A stretch of DNA of 64,000 nucleotides from CALINF01 sp039990395 (GTDB lineage Bacteria > Pseudomonadota > Gammaproteobacteria > Pseudomonadales > Halieaceae). The translations under genes and the position numbers were made by a program. The notes below the pieces were generated by a model. It searched no databases. It worked only from the letters and a program-made list of their open reading frames with translations, and was not told where the DNA came from. The stretch lies in the NCBI GenBank assembly GCA_039990395.1, contig JBDXFZ010000144.1, forward strand, positions 124,001-188,000, in the 5' to 3' direction. Below are positions 50,916-59,549 of this stretch, piece after piece. Each line of letters starts with the position of its first letter. Position 1 is the stretch's first letter.

Positions 50916-53222
50916 ATGACTCTCTCCATCACTCACCGCCTTGCGCAGGAACTCTCTGCCAGTGAGGAGCAGGTGGCTGCCGCCATCTCGCTTCTTGATG
51001 ACGGCGCTACCGTACCCTTCATCGCACGCTATCGAAAAGAAGTGACGGGGGGACTCGACGATACCCAGATGCGCAACCTCGAAGCCAGGCTCTACTATCT
51101 GCGTGAAATGGAAGATCGCCGCAAAACGATCCTCGAAAGTATAGAGTCACAGGGTAAACTCACGCCAGAAATTACACAGGCCATTACCGAAGCCGACAGT
51201 AAGAACCGGCTGGAAGATCTATATCTACCTTACAAACCCAAACGTAGAACTAAAGCCCAAATCGCGCGGGAAGCAGGACTTGAACCTCTGGCCAACCAGC
51301 TCTTGGACAATCCCTCGCTAGAACCAGAGTCTACCGCGCGGGGCTTCCTGAACAAGGACGCGGCTATAGAAAATGTAAAAGACGCGCTTGATGGGGCTCG
51401 ACAGATCATCATGGAGCGTTTCGCAGAAGATGCCGCCCTGCTACAGCAACTGCGCGAATTCCTAAGAGAGCACAGCCACCTTGCCGCGCGCGTGATTGAG
51501 GGCAAGGGAGAAAGTGGCGCTAAATTTCGAGACTACTTCGAACATACAGAGCAGCTGAAATCGGTACCATCTCACCGGGCACTGGCCATGTTCAGGGGAC
51601 GCAACGATGGCTTTCTTCACCTCTCTTTAGTCATGAGCGCGGATGAAAAATTAACCGACAGCCATCCCTGTGAATCCATGATAGCTAATCATTTCGGTAT
51701 TGAGGATCACGCTCGCGCAGCTGATCTATGGTTGCGAGAGACCGTGCGCTGGACCTGGCGCGTCAAGTTGCTCACGCACTTACAAACAGACGTTCTCGGA
51801 CAATTGCGAGAGCACGCCGAGGCTGGAGCGATTGACGTGTTTGCGAGCAACCTGAAGAATCTTCTGCTCGCCGCGCCCGCGGGCGCGAAAGCGACTATGG
51901 GTCTGGATCCAGGCTTGCGCACCGGAGTCAAAGTGGCCGTCGTTGATAGCACGGGCAAGCTGCTGGATCACGCTACTGTGTACCCCACCGCCCCACAAAA
52001 TAAGACTCGGGAGGCCACAGCCACTCTCCTAAATCTCATAAAGCAACACAACGTGCAACTGATCGCCACAGGCAACGGTACCGGCGGCCGCGAGACGGAT
52101 CAATTCGTTGGGAGCATGCTCTTGTCAAACCACTTGAGCCATGTGTCCAAAGTCATGGTTAACGAATCGGGCGCGTCAATTTACTCGGCTTCTGAGTTTG
52201 CAGCCCTTGAGTTTCCTGATCTGGACGTAACCATTCGCGGAGCTGTTTCGATTGCAAGACGACTACAGGACCCCCTCTCGGAGCTGGTGAAAATCGATCC
52301 AAAATCAATCGGGGTTGGCCAATATCAACATGACGTAAGTCAGGTTCAATTAGCGCGTCAGCTGAACGCCGTAGTGGAAGACTGCGTGAATGCCGTGGGT
52401 GTGGATGTGAATACCGCATCGATTCCATTGCTCGCGCGCGTCTCCGGATTGAATCAGAGTCTCGCCGACAACATCGTGAGATTTCGAGATACCAAGGGAC
52501 GCTTCAACTCCAGGCAATCGCTGAAGCAAGTGCCACGCTTAGGCGAGAAAACATTCGAACAAGCTGCAGGCTTTCTGCGTATTAGTGGGGGAAGCAATCC
52601 ACTCGATGCATGCGCCGTTCATCCTGAATCGTACTCCGTCGTAGAGATGATCGCAGAGTCGAAACAACGTGAGCCGGCTTCTTTAATGGGTGACTCTGCG
52701 TTTATACGAGGAATTGATCCCGCGCATTACGTCACCACCGCCGTGGGCCTACCCACGGTCAAAGACATTCTTACCGAACTCGAAAAACCGGGGCGAGACC
52801 CACGTCCCGACTTTCAGGTGGCCACGTTTGCAGACGGTGTTGAGAAGATCACCGACCTGCAGCCCGACATGATACTAGAAGGCAGTATCACCAACGTGAC
52901 CGACTTTGGCGCGTTTGTGGACATTGGCGTACATCAAGATGGCCTTGTGCATATTTCTGCATTGTCGGATAAATTTGTGAAGGACCCACGCGAAATTGTT
53001 AAGGCCGGTGACATCGTCAGGGTGAAAGTGATGAGCGTGGATGTGGAGCGCAAACGTATCGGCCTTAGCATGCGATTATCAGACAAAGCCGCGGAGCAGG
53101 ACGCGGGGCAATCAAAGAATCGGCCTGCTCGACGCAATGAGCGCCCCAAGAAGAAAAACGAGAGCAAGCCGCCAGAAAATACGCTTGCGTCTGCATTTGC
53201 CAATGCCAAACAACGTCGCTAA
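50916..53222 (+). CDS. tex: Tex family RNA-binding transcription accessory protein
   Basis: The full-length Tex has 768 residues. The order is a helical N-terminal region (ATVPFIARYRKEVTGGLDD), the YqgF/RNase H-like domain (TMGLDPGLRTGVKVAVVDSTG near 328), tandem helix-hairpin-helix units (VSGLNQSLADNIVRFRDTKGRF) and a C-terminal S1 domain (ILEGSITNVTDFGAFVDIGVHQDGLVHIS). A basic tail follows. Tex binds nucleic acid and affects transcription and ribosome-related functions. The start is ATG 50916. Confidence 0.96.
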   Translation: MTLSITHRLAQELSASEEQVAAAISLLDDGATVPFIARYRKEVTGGLDDTQMRNLEARLYYLREMEDRRKTILESIESQGKLTPEITQAITEADSKNRLEDLYLPYKPKRRTKAQIAREAGLEPLANQLLDNPSLEPESTARGFLNKDAAIENVKDALDGARQIIMERFAEDAALLQQLREFLREHSHLAARVIEGKGESGAKFRDYFEHTEQLKSVPSHRALAMFRGRNDGFLHLSLVMSADEKLTDSHPCESMIANHFGIEDHARAADLWLRETVRWTWRVKLLTHLQTDVLGQLREHAEAGAIDVFASNLKNLLLAAPAGAKATMGLDPGLRTGVKVAVVDSTGKLLDHATVYPTAPQNKTREATATLLNLIKQHNVQLIATGNGTGGRETDQFVGSMLLSNHLSHVSKVMVNESGASIYSASEFAALEFPDLDVTIRGAVSIARRLQDPLSELVKIDPKSIGVGQYQHDVSQVQLARQLNAVVEDCVNAVGVDVNTASIPLLARVSGLNQSLADNIVRFRDTKGRFNSRQSLKQVPRLGEKTFEQAAGFLRISGGSNPLDACAVHPESYSVVEMIAESKQREPASLMGDSAFIRGIDPAHYVTTAVGLPTVKDILTELEKPGRDPRPDFQVATFADGVEKITDLQPDMILEGSITNVTDFGAFVDIGVHQDGLVHISALSDKFVKDPREIVKAGDIVRVKVMSVDVERKRIGLSMRLSDKAAEQDAGQSKNRPARRNERPKKKNESKPPENTLASAFANAKQRR

Positions 53223-53256
53223 AGCGTGCCAATCTGCTAAGGATACCGAACGCTGC

Positions 53257-53952
53257 TTATGTATTGTCCAAAGGTGGGCAGCGTTCCCGGTGGTAGGCAA
53301 GGAGTATTGCAGCTGCGGCTTCTTCGCTATCTACAATCTGCACATACTCAAGATCCGAAGCGTCTATGTAGCTTTGACTGCTGACTTGGGAAATGAGCCA
53401 GTCAAACAAACCACGCCAATAAGACTCACCCACCAGAACAATGGGTCGCTGCTGAAGCTTGCCCGTTTGCACCAGCGTCAACAACTCGAACAATTCGTCA
53501 ATCGTACCAAACCCGCCCGGATAGATGGCAAATCCAATGGCATAGCGTATCAACAGAAACTTGCGCGTGAAGAAGTACCTGAAGTCTAAATCAACGCTGA
53601 GATAAGGGTTCGACAACTGCTCTTTGGGTAACTCTATATTGAGACCAACAGACTCGCCTGCCTCCTCGGAAGCGCCCAGATTACCCGCCTCCATAATGCC
53701 GGGGCCACCACCGGTGATAACGGTTATATGCTCGGCTGCAAGTAGCTGTCCGAGCCTCCTCGCGCTCTGATACTCCCAGTGGTCACTGGGTGTACGGGCA
53801 CTTCCAAAGATGCTTACTGAGGGCCCTATATCCTTTAGCCCCTCGATACCGTCCCGCAATTCCTCTCCTATACGGAAAATACGCTGCTCTTCTTCAGCCG
53901 ATAAACCAATATCGGGCGGATTGGCTCGATCAATAGGCTGCAACGGTACCAT
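53257..53952 (-). CDS. LOG-family nucleotide phosphoribohydrolase
   Basis: This protein resembles cytokinin-activating LOG enzymes, which release the base from nucleoside monophosphates. The signature PGGFGTIDELFE is complete, and GGGPGIMEAGNLGA precedes it. ATG 53952 gives 231 residues and overlaps the end of ggt copy 2 by 23 bases. The N-terminal 45 residues extend beyond minimal LOG proteins, as in the longer bacterial group (TIGR00730-like). It is convergent with tex. Confidence 0.9.
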   Translation of the reverse strand: MVPLQPIDRANPPDIGLSAEEEQRIFRIGEELRDGIEGLKDIGPSVSIFGSARTPSDHWEYQSARRLGQLLAAEHITVITGGGPGIMEAGNLGASEEAGESVGLNIELPKEQLSNPYLSVDLDFRYFFTRKFLLIRYAIGFAIYPGGFGTIDELFELLTLVQTGKLQQRPIVLVGESYWRGLFDWLISQVSSQSYIDASDLEYVQIVDSEEAAAAILLAYHRERCPPLDNT

Positions 53953-55729
53953 CCTTGCGCATCTCGGTAGCGCCTGCGTAGCTGCCTTTTCCTGAGTCAA
54001 CGGAGATGGCTTGATAGCCCCCGAATCTGCCACCTGTATTATCAATCTTCGTCTTATGCCCCATGGCTTGCAGTTTCTCAATGGTCTTAAGAGATACGCC
54101 AGGCTCCAAGTACAGCGTACCTACGGGGTCACCATCCACGCCGGTGGGCTGTCTGCCACCGTCATGCAAGAAGCGGGCGGCGTCTCCTGCCTGCTGAATA
54201 TTCATACCGAAATCAATCATGTTTACCAGTACCTGCACGTGTCCCTGCGGCTGCATACTACCCCCCATCAATCCGAAGCTCATAACCGGCTCGCCATCCT
54301 TCATGACGAAGGCGGGAATAATCGTGTGGAATGGTCGTTTGCCTGGGGCGTAGGCATTGGCGTGTGCAGGGTTCAGTGAAAACAGCTCCCCCCTGTCCTG
54401 CAACATGAACCCCAACCCATCTGGCACCAAGCCGCTACCCATTCCTCGATAATTGGACTGAATCAGTGACACCATCATTCCGGCTTTGTCCGCAACGGTG
54501 AGATAGGTCGTGTCACCCTCGCCCTCGATCACGGGGTCACCCGGGCCAAACTCCACTGACAATTTGTTTGGATCGATCAGACTAAAACGCTGTTTGCCAT
54601 AAGCATCAGACAATAGTGCTGTCGGCGCTATCTCCATTGCATCAGGGTCGGCGTAGTAGCGGGCGACATCCTCAAAAGCCAATCGCTTGGCTTCTACCAG
54701 ATAATGAAACACCTCAGCTGAGCCGCGAGACCAGCGGGTAAGGTCAATATTTTTGAGTATGCTCAGCATCTGTAAAGCAGCGAAACCCTGGCCGTTTGGT
54801 GGCAACTCATACACATCAAAGCCACGATAGTTCACGCTTGCCGGCTCCACCCATTCACCACGATGTGCCGCCAGGTCCTCATAGGACAGTGGTGCACCGA
54901 TGCGCTTGAAGTAGGAATCCATCACCTTTGCCAGCGAGCCTTTATAGAAAGCGTCTCTACCTTGCTGGCCCAACACTTCCAACGTATCGCCCAAGTCCGG
55001 ATTACGAAACAAGGTGCCAGCAGACGGCGTAGTATTGTCTTTAAAATAAGTATTGCGGGCGTTATCGAACTCTTCGATCATGCCCTCCACTTTTTGAAAC
55101 CGCGCCAGGTTTCGTCCCAGCGCGTAGGCAATAACAGGCGTGACTGGAAAGCCGTCGCGCGCGTACTGTACAGCGGGCGCAAGCACCTCCTTCATCGGCA
55201 GGCGCCCAAACCGCTCATGCAATGCAAACCAACCATCTACCGTACCCGGTACGGTGATTGGAAGTGAGCCATGCGAAGGAATACCTTCGTAGTCTGCGTC
55301 TAGCTTGCCGGCTTTCTTCATAACCTGAATGGCGGCTTTTAGCGCTTCTAACTTCATGCCTTGGGGCGATCGACCCGAGCCGTTATAGCCATACAACTTC
55401 TGTGTAGACGGGTCCCAAAGAATGACAAAGATATCCCCGCCAATACCGTTCCCGGTGGGTTCCATTAACCCCAGTGCAGCATTGGCTGCGATGGCAGCAT
55501 CAACTGCCGTGCCACCTGCTTGCAGGACGTTTATGGCAACCTGAGAGGCCAACGGGTGGGCGGTGGCCGCCATCCCGTTGGCGCCATACACAGGACTGCG
55601 AGAATAATCTGCGCCAACTGGTCTACCACCGCCAGCCAAATCATCTGAATTGATTGCCTGCGTGGCAGAGCTTACGAAGAAGATGAGGGTAAAAAGTGCA
55701 GAACCGAGGAGCGAGGAACGGATGGGCAT
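53930..55729 (-). CDS. ggt: Gamma-glutamyltransferase, copy 2 (minus strand)
   Basis: From the ATG at 55729 the product has a signal peptide (LGSALFTLIFFVSSATQA). N-terminal nucleophile hydrolase landmarks are LQAGGTAVDAAIAANAALG, GNGIGGDIFVILWD and GYNGSGRSP, with the self-cleavage and catalytic site in GEGDTTYLTVADKAGMMVSL. Later come GSGLVPDGLGFMLQDRG and GGSMQPQGHVQVL, which match the YwrD-like group of gamma-glutamyltransferases, not the classical group of copy 1. The two are diverged paralogs. The C-terminal coding region overlaps the LOG gene start. Confidence 0.92.
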   Translation of the reverse strand: MPIRSSLLGSALFTLIFFVSSATQAINSDDLAGGGRPVGADYSRSPVYGANGMAATAHPLASQVAINVLQAGGTAVDAAIAANAALGLMEPTGNGIGGDIFVILWDPSTQKLYGYNGSGRSPQGMKLEALKAAIQVMKKAGKLDADYEGIPSHGSLPITVPGTVDGWFALHERFGRLPMKEVLAPAVQYARDGFPVTPVIAYALGRNLARFQKVEGMIEEFDNARNTYFKDNTTPSAGTLFRNPDLGDTLEVLGQQGRDAFYKGSLAKVMDSYFKRIGAPLSYEDLAAHRGEWVEPASVNYRGFDVYELPPNGQGFAALQMLSILKNIDLTRWSRGSAEVFHYLVEAKRLAFEDVARYYADPDAMEIAPTALLSDAYGKQRFSLIDPNKLSVEFGPGDPVIEGEGDTTYLTVADKAGMMVSLIQSNYRGMGSGLVPDGLGFMLQDRGELFSLNPAHANAYAPGKRPFHTIIPAFVMKDGEPVMSFGLMGGSMQPQGHVQVLVNMIDFGMNIQQAGDAARFLHDGGRQPTGVDGDPVGTLYLEPGVSLKTIEKLQAMGHKTKIDNTGGRFGGYQAISVDSGKGSYAGATEMRKDGTVAAY

Positions 55730-55809
55730 TGTTTGCGTGCTCTTGAATAAATCAGCAGGAATAGTAGCGCAATTGGGCTGAACCGGCAGCCATTGACTTG
55801 GGAGCGCGC

Positions 55810-57081
55810 CTACCAACCCTTCCAATCGGTAACCCACTGCTCGAACGCGTCCTGGGGTAGAGGCGGGCTAAAGAGGAACCCCTGAGCGGTGTCACACTTG
55901 ATTTCTTTCAGCACCTCCAAGGCTTCCTGGGTTTCGACACCTTCTGCAACAACCTTCAGTCCAAACCTGTGGGTAAGATGAACAATTGCCTTCACCAGTT
56001 CCAGGTCCAGGGGTTCTTCGATCATGCTCAGCACGAAAGCCTTGTCGATCTTTAACTCTGTAGCGGGTATATGCTTGAAATAAGATAGCGAAGAGTAGCC
56101 GGTACCGAAGTCGTCGATCGCAAGCCCGATACCCTGCTCGCGCAGTTTCATCATATGGCTATAACCCGAACTCTTGTCTTCTATCACACCGCTTTCAGTG
56201 ATCTCTATAGTCAGCCGACGGGGATCAACACCCCAGATAGCCAGAGCATCACGAACCATTGAGGTCAGTTCCGGGTTACCCACCATGGCAGGCTGAACAT
56301 TTAATGCTAACGGCAAGTTCATCGTGGACTGCCAGTTCTTAATCTGTCGTAACGTACTATGAACCACCCATTTCGTGAGATCGTAGCCTCGACCAATCTC
56401 CTCGGCCATCTGCAACACACGCTCTGGGTCGATCGCATCGTAACCTGAGGGAAACCATCTCAACAGGGCTTCGGCACCCACCACTTGTCCGCTGTCCAGT
56501 GATATTTTCGGCTGGAAGTACAGTTCGAAGGCGTTTTCCTCGAACGCTTCACGCAGCTTTCTTTCGAGACCCGCATCATGGACGATCTGCGGCTCGTCAC
56601 CGACCAAATCTTCCAGGCGGTACTGGCCACCGCGCTTTATATGCTTAAGTGATGCCTCAGCCGTCGCCAGCGTTTCTTCTACGGTACGACGCCCGCCGAG
56701 ATTCACGCAAAGGCCCACCCTGACCTCCAGCTCCAGGTCGTGCAGCAATGGCTGAACCGTATCTTCCAACAATCGCTGCACCTTATTCAGCGCCAGCGAG
56801 ATGAAAGCGGGATTGTCCAGACCAGGTAAGATAAAGGCAAAGGTATGGCCGCCCAGACGAAACACCGTATCGGGCAGCTTGCTGACATCCAACAAGGCAT
56901 CCCATGCCGCCAGCAAAACCTGATCGCCCAGGTCGTATCCTTGATCGAGATTGATCAGTCCCAAATTCGTAAGATCGATCAGCAACAGGCCCAGGTTGGA
57001 CTTAGCTGGATCCACTTTTGCTATCGCACCGCCAAGAGATGACAGAAACGCTTGCCGCTCAATCTCCGGCAGAGGATTCAT
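55810..57081 (-). CDS. EAL-domain c-di-GMP phosphodiesterase with degenerate GGDEF domain
   Basis: The N-terminal part (about 1-160) is a GGDEF fold whose active site reads FRLGGHTFAFILP, with H-T-F in place of D-E-F, so it should not make c-di-GMP but may bind GTP. The EAL domain (about 180-423) looks catalytic: FQPKISLDSGQVVGAEALLRW, NVQPAM, IEITESG, AIDDFGTGYSSL, ELKIDKAFV and VAEGVETQEAL all fit. No signal or membrane segment is present. The gene is 6 bases from the HD-GYP gene upstream, so the two are an operon. Confidence 0.92.
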   Translation of the reverse strand: MNPLPEIERQAFLSSLGGAIAKVDPAKSNLGLLLIDLTNLGLINLDQGYDLGDQVLLAAWDALLDVSKLPDTVFRLGGHTFAFILPGLDNPAFISLALNKVQRLLEDTVQPLLHDLELEVRVGLCVNLGGRRTVEETLATAEASLKHIKRGGQYRLEDLVGDEPQIVHDAGLERKLREAFEENAFELYFQPKISLDSGQVVGAEALLRWFPSGYDAIDPERVLQMAEEIGRGYDLTKWVVHSTLRQIKNWQSTMNLPLALNVQPAMVGNPELTSMVRDALAIWGVDPRRLTIEITESGVIEDKSSGYSHMMKLREQGIGLAIDDFGTGYSSLSYFKHIPATELKIDKAFVLSMIEEPLDLELVKAIVHLTHRFGLKVVAEGVETQEALEVLKEIKCDTAQGFLFSPPLPQDAFEQWVTDWKGW

Positions 57082-57087
57082 AACGAG

Positions 57088-58317
57088 TTAAAGTGTTATC
57101 GCCGACATGTCGATACCATAAGCATCGGCTTCTAGACTACTCACGATATCCAGTGGTTGGCCATCTGAGGTTTGCTTTTCATTCAGCAGATCTATGGTTC
57201 TAACCTCGGTAACCGGTTGCTTGTTCGAATCGAGTAAAAGCATCACCTGCGGGCGTAATCGGCGGGTACGGTACTCTGCCACTACCACTGCGACCTCGCC
57301 AGAAGATAGTTCGACCAATGTTCCAGCGGGATAGATACCTACCGCCTGGATAAACTCTTCGACCAGCTCTGCCTGGAAATCGATATCCTTCCACTCGTAC
57401 AGCATTTTAATCGCTGTTGAGGGTGGGATCGCTCTGGCATAGCTGCGATGACTGGTAATCGCATCGTAGCAATCAACAATCGCAGCAATACGCGCAAAGA
57501 TAGGGATGTCATCACCGCCCAACCCCTCTGGATACCCAGAGCCGTCGTGGCGCTCGTGATGATATTGAACCATAGCCAATACGTCGGTATTCATCAGACC
57601 ACTATCTTGAACCATACTCACACCCAACGCCACATGGCCGCGCACCTGGTCAAACTCTTCATCGGTCAGCGACCGATCTGCACGCAGCAGGGCTGGATCA
57701 ACCCGCAGTTTACCCACGTCAAACAACAGTCCGCCGATTGCAAGAGAACGCAGGTCAGCTTTAGGTAGTCCCAGCTGACGCCCCAGCGCCACCGCCCAGA
57801 TAGACGCACCCAATGAGTGCTGATAGGTGTATTGATCTTCCTGCTTCATACGAGCGAGCCAAATACAAGCGTCTGGGTTGCGAGTAATACTGTCGATCAT
57901 GGGTTCAACCGATCGCTTAACACGCACCACATCCAAGCCCTGGCCTCGGGAAACGTCATTGAACATCTCATCGATGCCTTCGGCTAAAGATTGCACCGCT
58001 GCCTGGGCGCGCGGGTACTCGTCATCCCAGGGAGCATTGTCCTTGTACGTCTTTAGAGTCCGATTACTAAACAGCTCCTGTCGTGACTGCCTCGGACGAT
58101 TACGGACCTTTCGGCGCAGGATTACTTCATCCTGCTTGCTCTTGGTCGTATCGACAAACACATACCGGCAGAACTCCCGCAACTTACGGATATCTTCATC
58201 CGTTTCCAACGTGAAGCCCTGCAACGTGAAGGGAGTATCAAGCCACGGACGATCGAGACTGGAGACGTACATCCCCGGCTCAAGATCGGTGGTGAATATT
58301 TTGATGACTTCCAGCAC
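57088..58317 (-). CDS. DUF3391/HD-GYP protein with altered HD motif
   Basis: The 409-residue product begins with DUF3391 (residues about 3-130, LEPGMYVSSLDRPWLDTPF). The HD-GYP domain follows (about 145-330). HHERHDGSGYPEGLGGDDIP and IAAIVDCYDAITSHR are complete, and the first metal His (YQHSLGASI) is present. The name-giving HD motif, usually H-D-I-G-K, reads LLFDVGK: the His is replaced by Phe. c-di-GMP hydrolysis may be reduced or changed. It starts at GTG 58317 and is followed 6 bases later by the EAL gene. Confidence 0.9.
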   Translation of the reverse strand: MLEVIKIFTTDLEPGMYVSSLDRPWLDTPFTLQGFTLETDEDIRKLREFCRYVFVDTTKSKQDEVILRRKVRNRPRQSRQELFSNRTLKTYKDNAPWDDEYPRAQAAVQSLAEGIDEMFNDVSRGQGLDVVRVKRSVEPMIDSITRNPDACIWLARMKQEDQYTYQHSLGASIWAVALGRQLGLPKADLRSLAIGGLLFDVGKLRVDPALLRADRSLTDEEFDQVRGHVALGVSMVQDSGLMNTDVLAMVQYHHERHDGSGYPEGLGGDDIPIFARIAAIVDCYDAITSHRSYARAIPPSTAIKMLYEWKDIDFQAELVEEFIQAVGIYPAGTLVELSSGEVAVVVAEYRTRRLRPQVMLLLDSNKQPVTEVRTIDLLNEKQTSDGQPLDIVSSLEADAYGIDMSAITL

Positions 58318-58397
58318 GGCTTCGAAACTGCCTATATAAGAATTGCGAACCTTAGGATATCGGTTTTAGCGCGACAAATCCCTTAAGTAAATGTGAT

Positions 58398-59405
58398 TCA
58401 GTTCGCATCTGGCACCAGATAAGCCGAGTTCCAGCCATATGTCGCCGCTTTCAGAGTCAGAGCGCTGGGCTTCTTACCCCCGACTATGGCCTGCAACCAG
58501 GGGTAAATATCCTTGAAGAGTTCAGGTTGCGCATGCAGAAGAGGCAAAGAAAGCAGCAATGTATCGCCGCCTTCGTTCAAGATAACCATGTGCCGCGGGC
58601 GCTGCGGCGTCGCCTGAATAGCAATGCGATCCCAGTTCGCCACCACACCATGCCTTTGCTGCCAGCGTATCTCCATCGCCAGAATTGCCATTTCCTGCAG
58701 CAGCTGGGTACAGAGCGGTCTGACCCTTGCCAGATCGGCTGCCCGCCCGAAGTGAAACTGGAAACTATTGAGGGAGCACACCGGCCCCTGTTCGGTAAAG
58801 TGCCACTGCGGTGTTACCAACGGCGCGGAAACCGGTATTGGCTCCGGGACGCTACCGGGTTCCACATCGGGGGCCGTCAACGAAAAGCAATCTCTGCGAC
58901 CACAAAAATCAAGCAACACACCCTGCTCGTAGGCTACTTGCTGATTAGCACGTGGATGGTTGAGAATCACAGTTCTACCTGCGACCCGCAGCGATGCCTC
59001 GTCAGGAAAGCGAGCAAATACCTCGACCGGAAAGCCCGTTTCTACATCCTGCTGCACCAGAATAAGCTGATCGGCGTAATCGGCCACAGCGCGCGACCAA
59101 CCTTCTAGCTTGGCCGCATTGAGCGACGCTTCACGCTCGCTGCGCGCGAGATCTGCCTCACCCAGATAGATTTCTGCAAGGTGTACAAGCGCAACATCGG
59201 CAAATTCGCTGCGCCATTCATCGGGGGCAGACTCCAATCCAAGCACTGTACGCTGAAATCGGCTAGCGTCGGCTCCTACCGGACTTGTATCACTGGATAT
59301 CGCCGTCTGCGCAATCCCATATTGAAGCGCAAGCAGGCAGATGAGCGAGCGCCAGCATCGGCACATTGATTGGGTTCTACCCACTAATCTGGATGCAATA
59401 TTCAT
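58398..59405 (-). CDS. Exported protein of unknown function
   Basis: I do not recognise the family. The 335-residue product begins with a signal-like segment (SLICLLALQYGIAQTA). ATG 59366 is an alternative start. The mature part contains helix (YLGEADLARSEREASLNAAKLEGWSRAVADYADQL) then mixed alpha/beta with two cysteine pairs (LDFCGRRDCFS; PVCSL and PLCTQL). It could be periplasmic. It is divergent from the PQQ dehydrogenase gene. Confidence 0.68.
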   Translation of the reverse strand: MNIASRLVGRTQSMCRCWRSLICLLALQYGIAQTAISSDTSPVGADASRFQRTVLGLESAPDEWRSEFADVALVHLAEIYLGEADLARSEREASLNAAKLEGWSRAVADYADQLILVQQDVETGFPVEVFARFPDEASLRVAGRTVILNHPRANQQVAYEQGVLLDFCGRRDCFSLTAPDVEPGSVPEPIPVSAPLVTPQWHFTEQGPVCSLNSFQFHFGRAADLARVRPLCTQLLQEMAILAMEIRWQQRHGVVANWDRIAIQATPQRPRHMVILNEGGDTLLLSLPLLHAQPELFKDIYPWLQAIVGGKKPSALTLKAATYGWNSAYLVPDAN

Positions 59406-59549
59406 AACACTGTGAGCGCTTTGGGGTCTTCATCGTTTGCATTACGCTATAGGGTTCTACTGCTCAACTGGCGTACAACTTAGCTGAAACTCTGCTGATT
59501 CCGGATTCTGCGCTAAACTGACCACTGAAAACTATAACAGGTAACAGCC

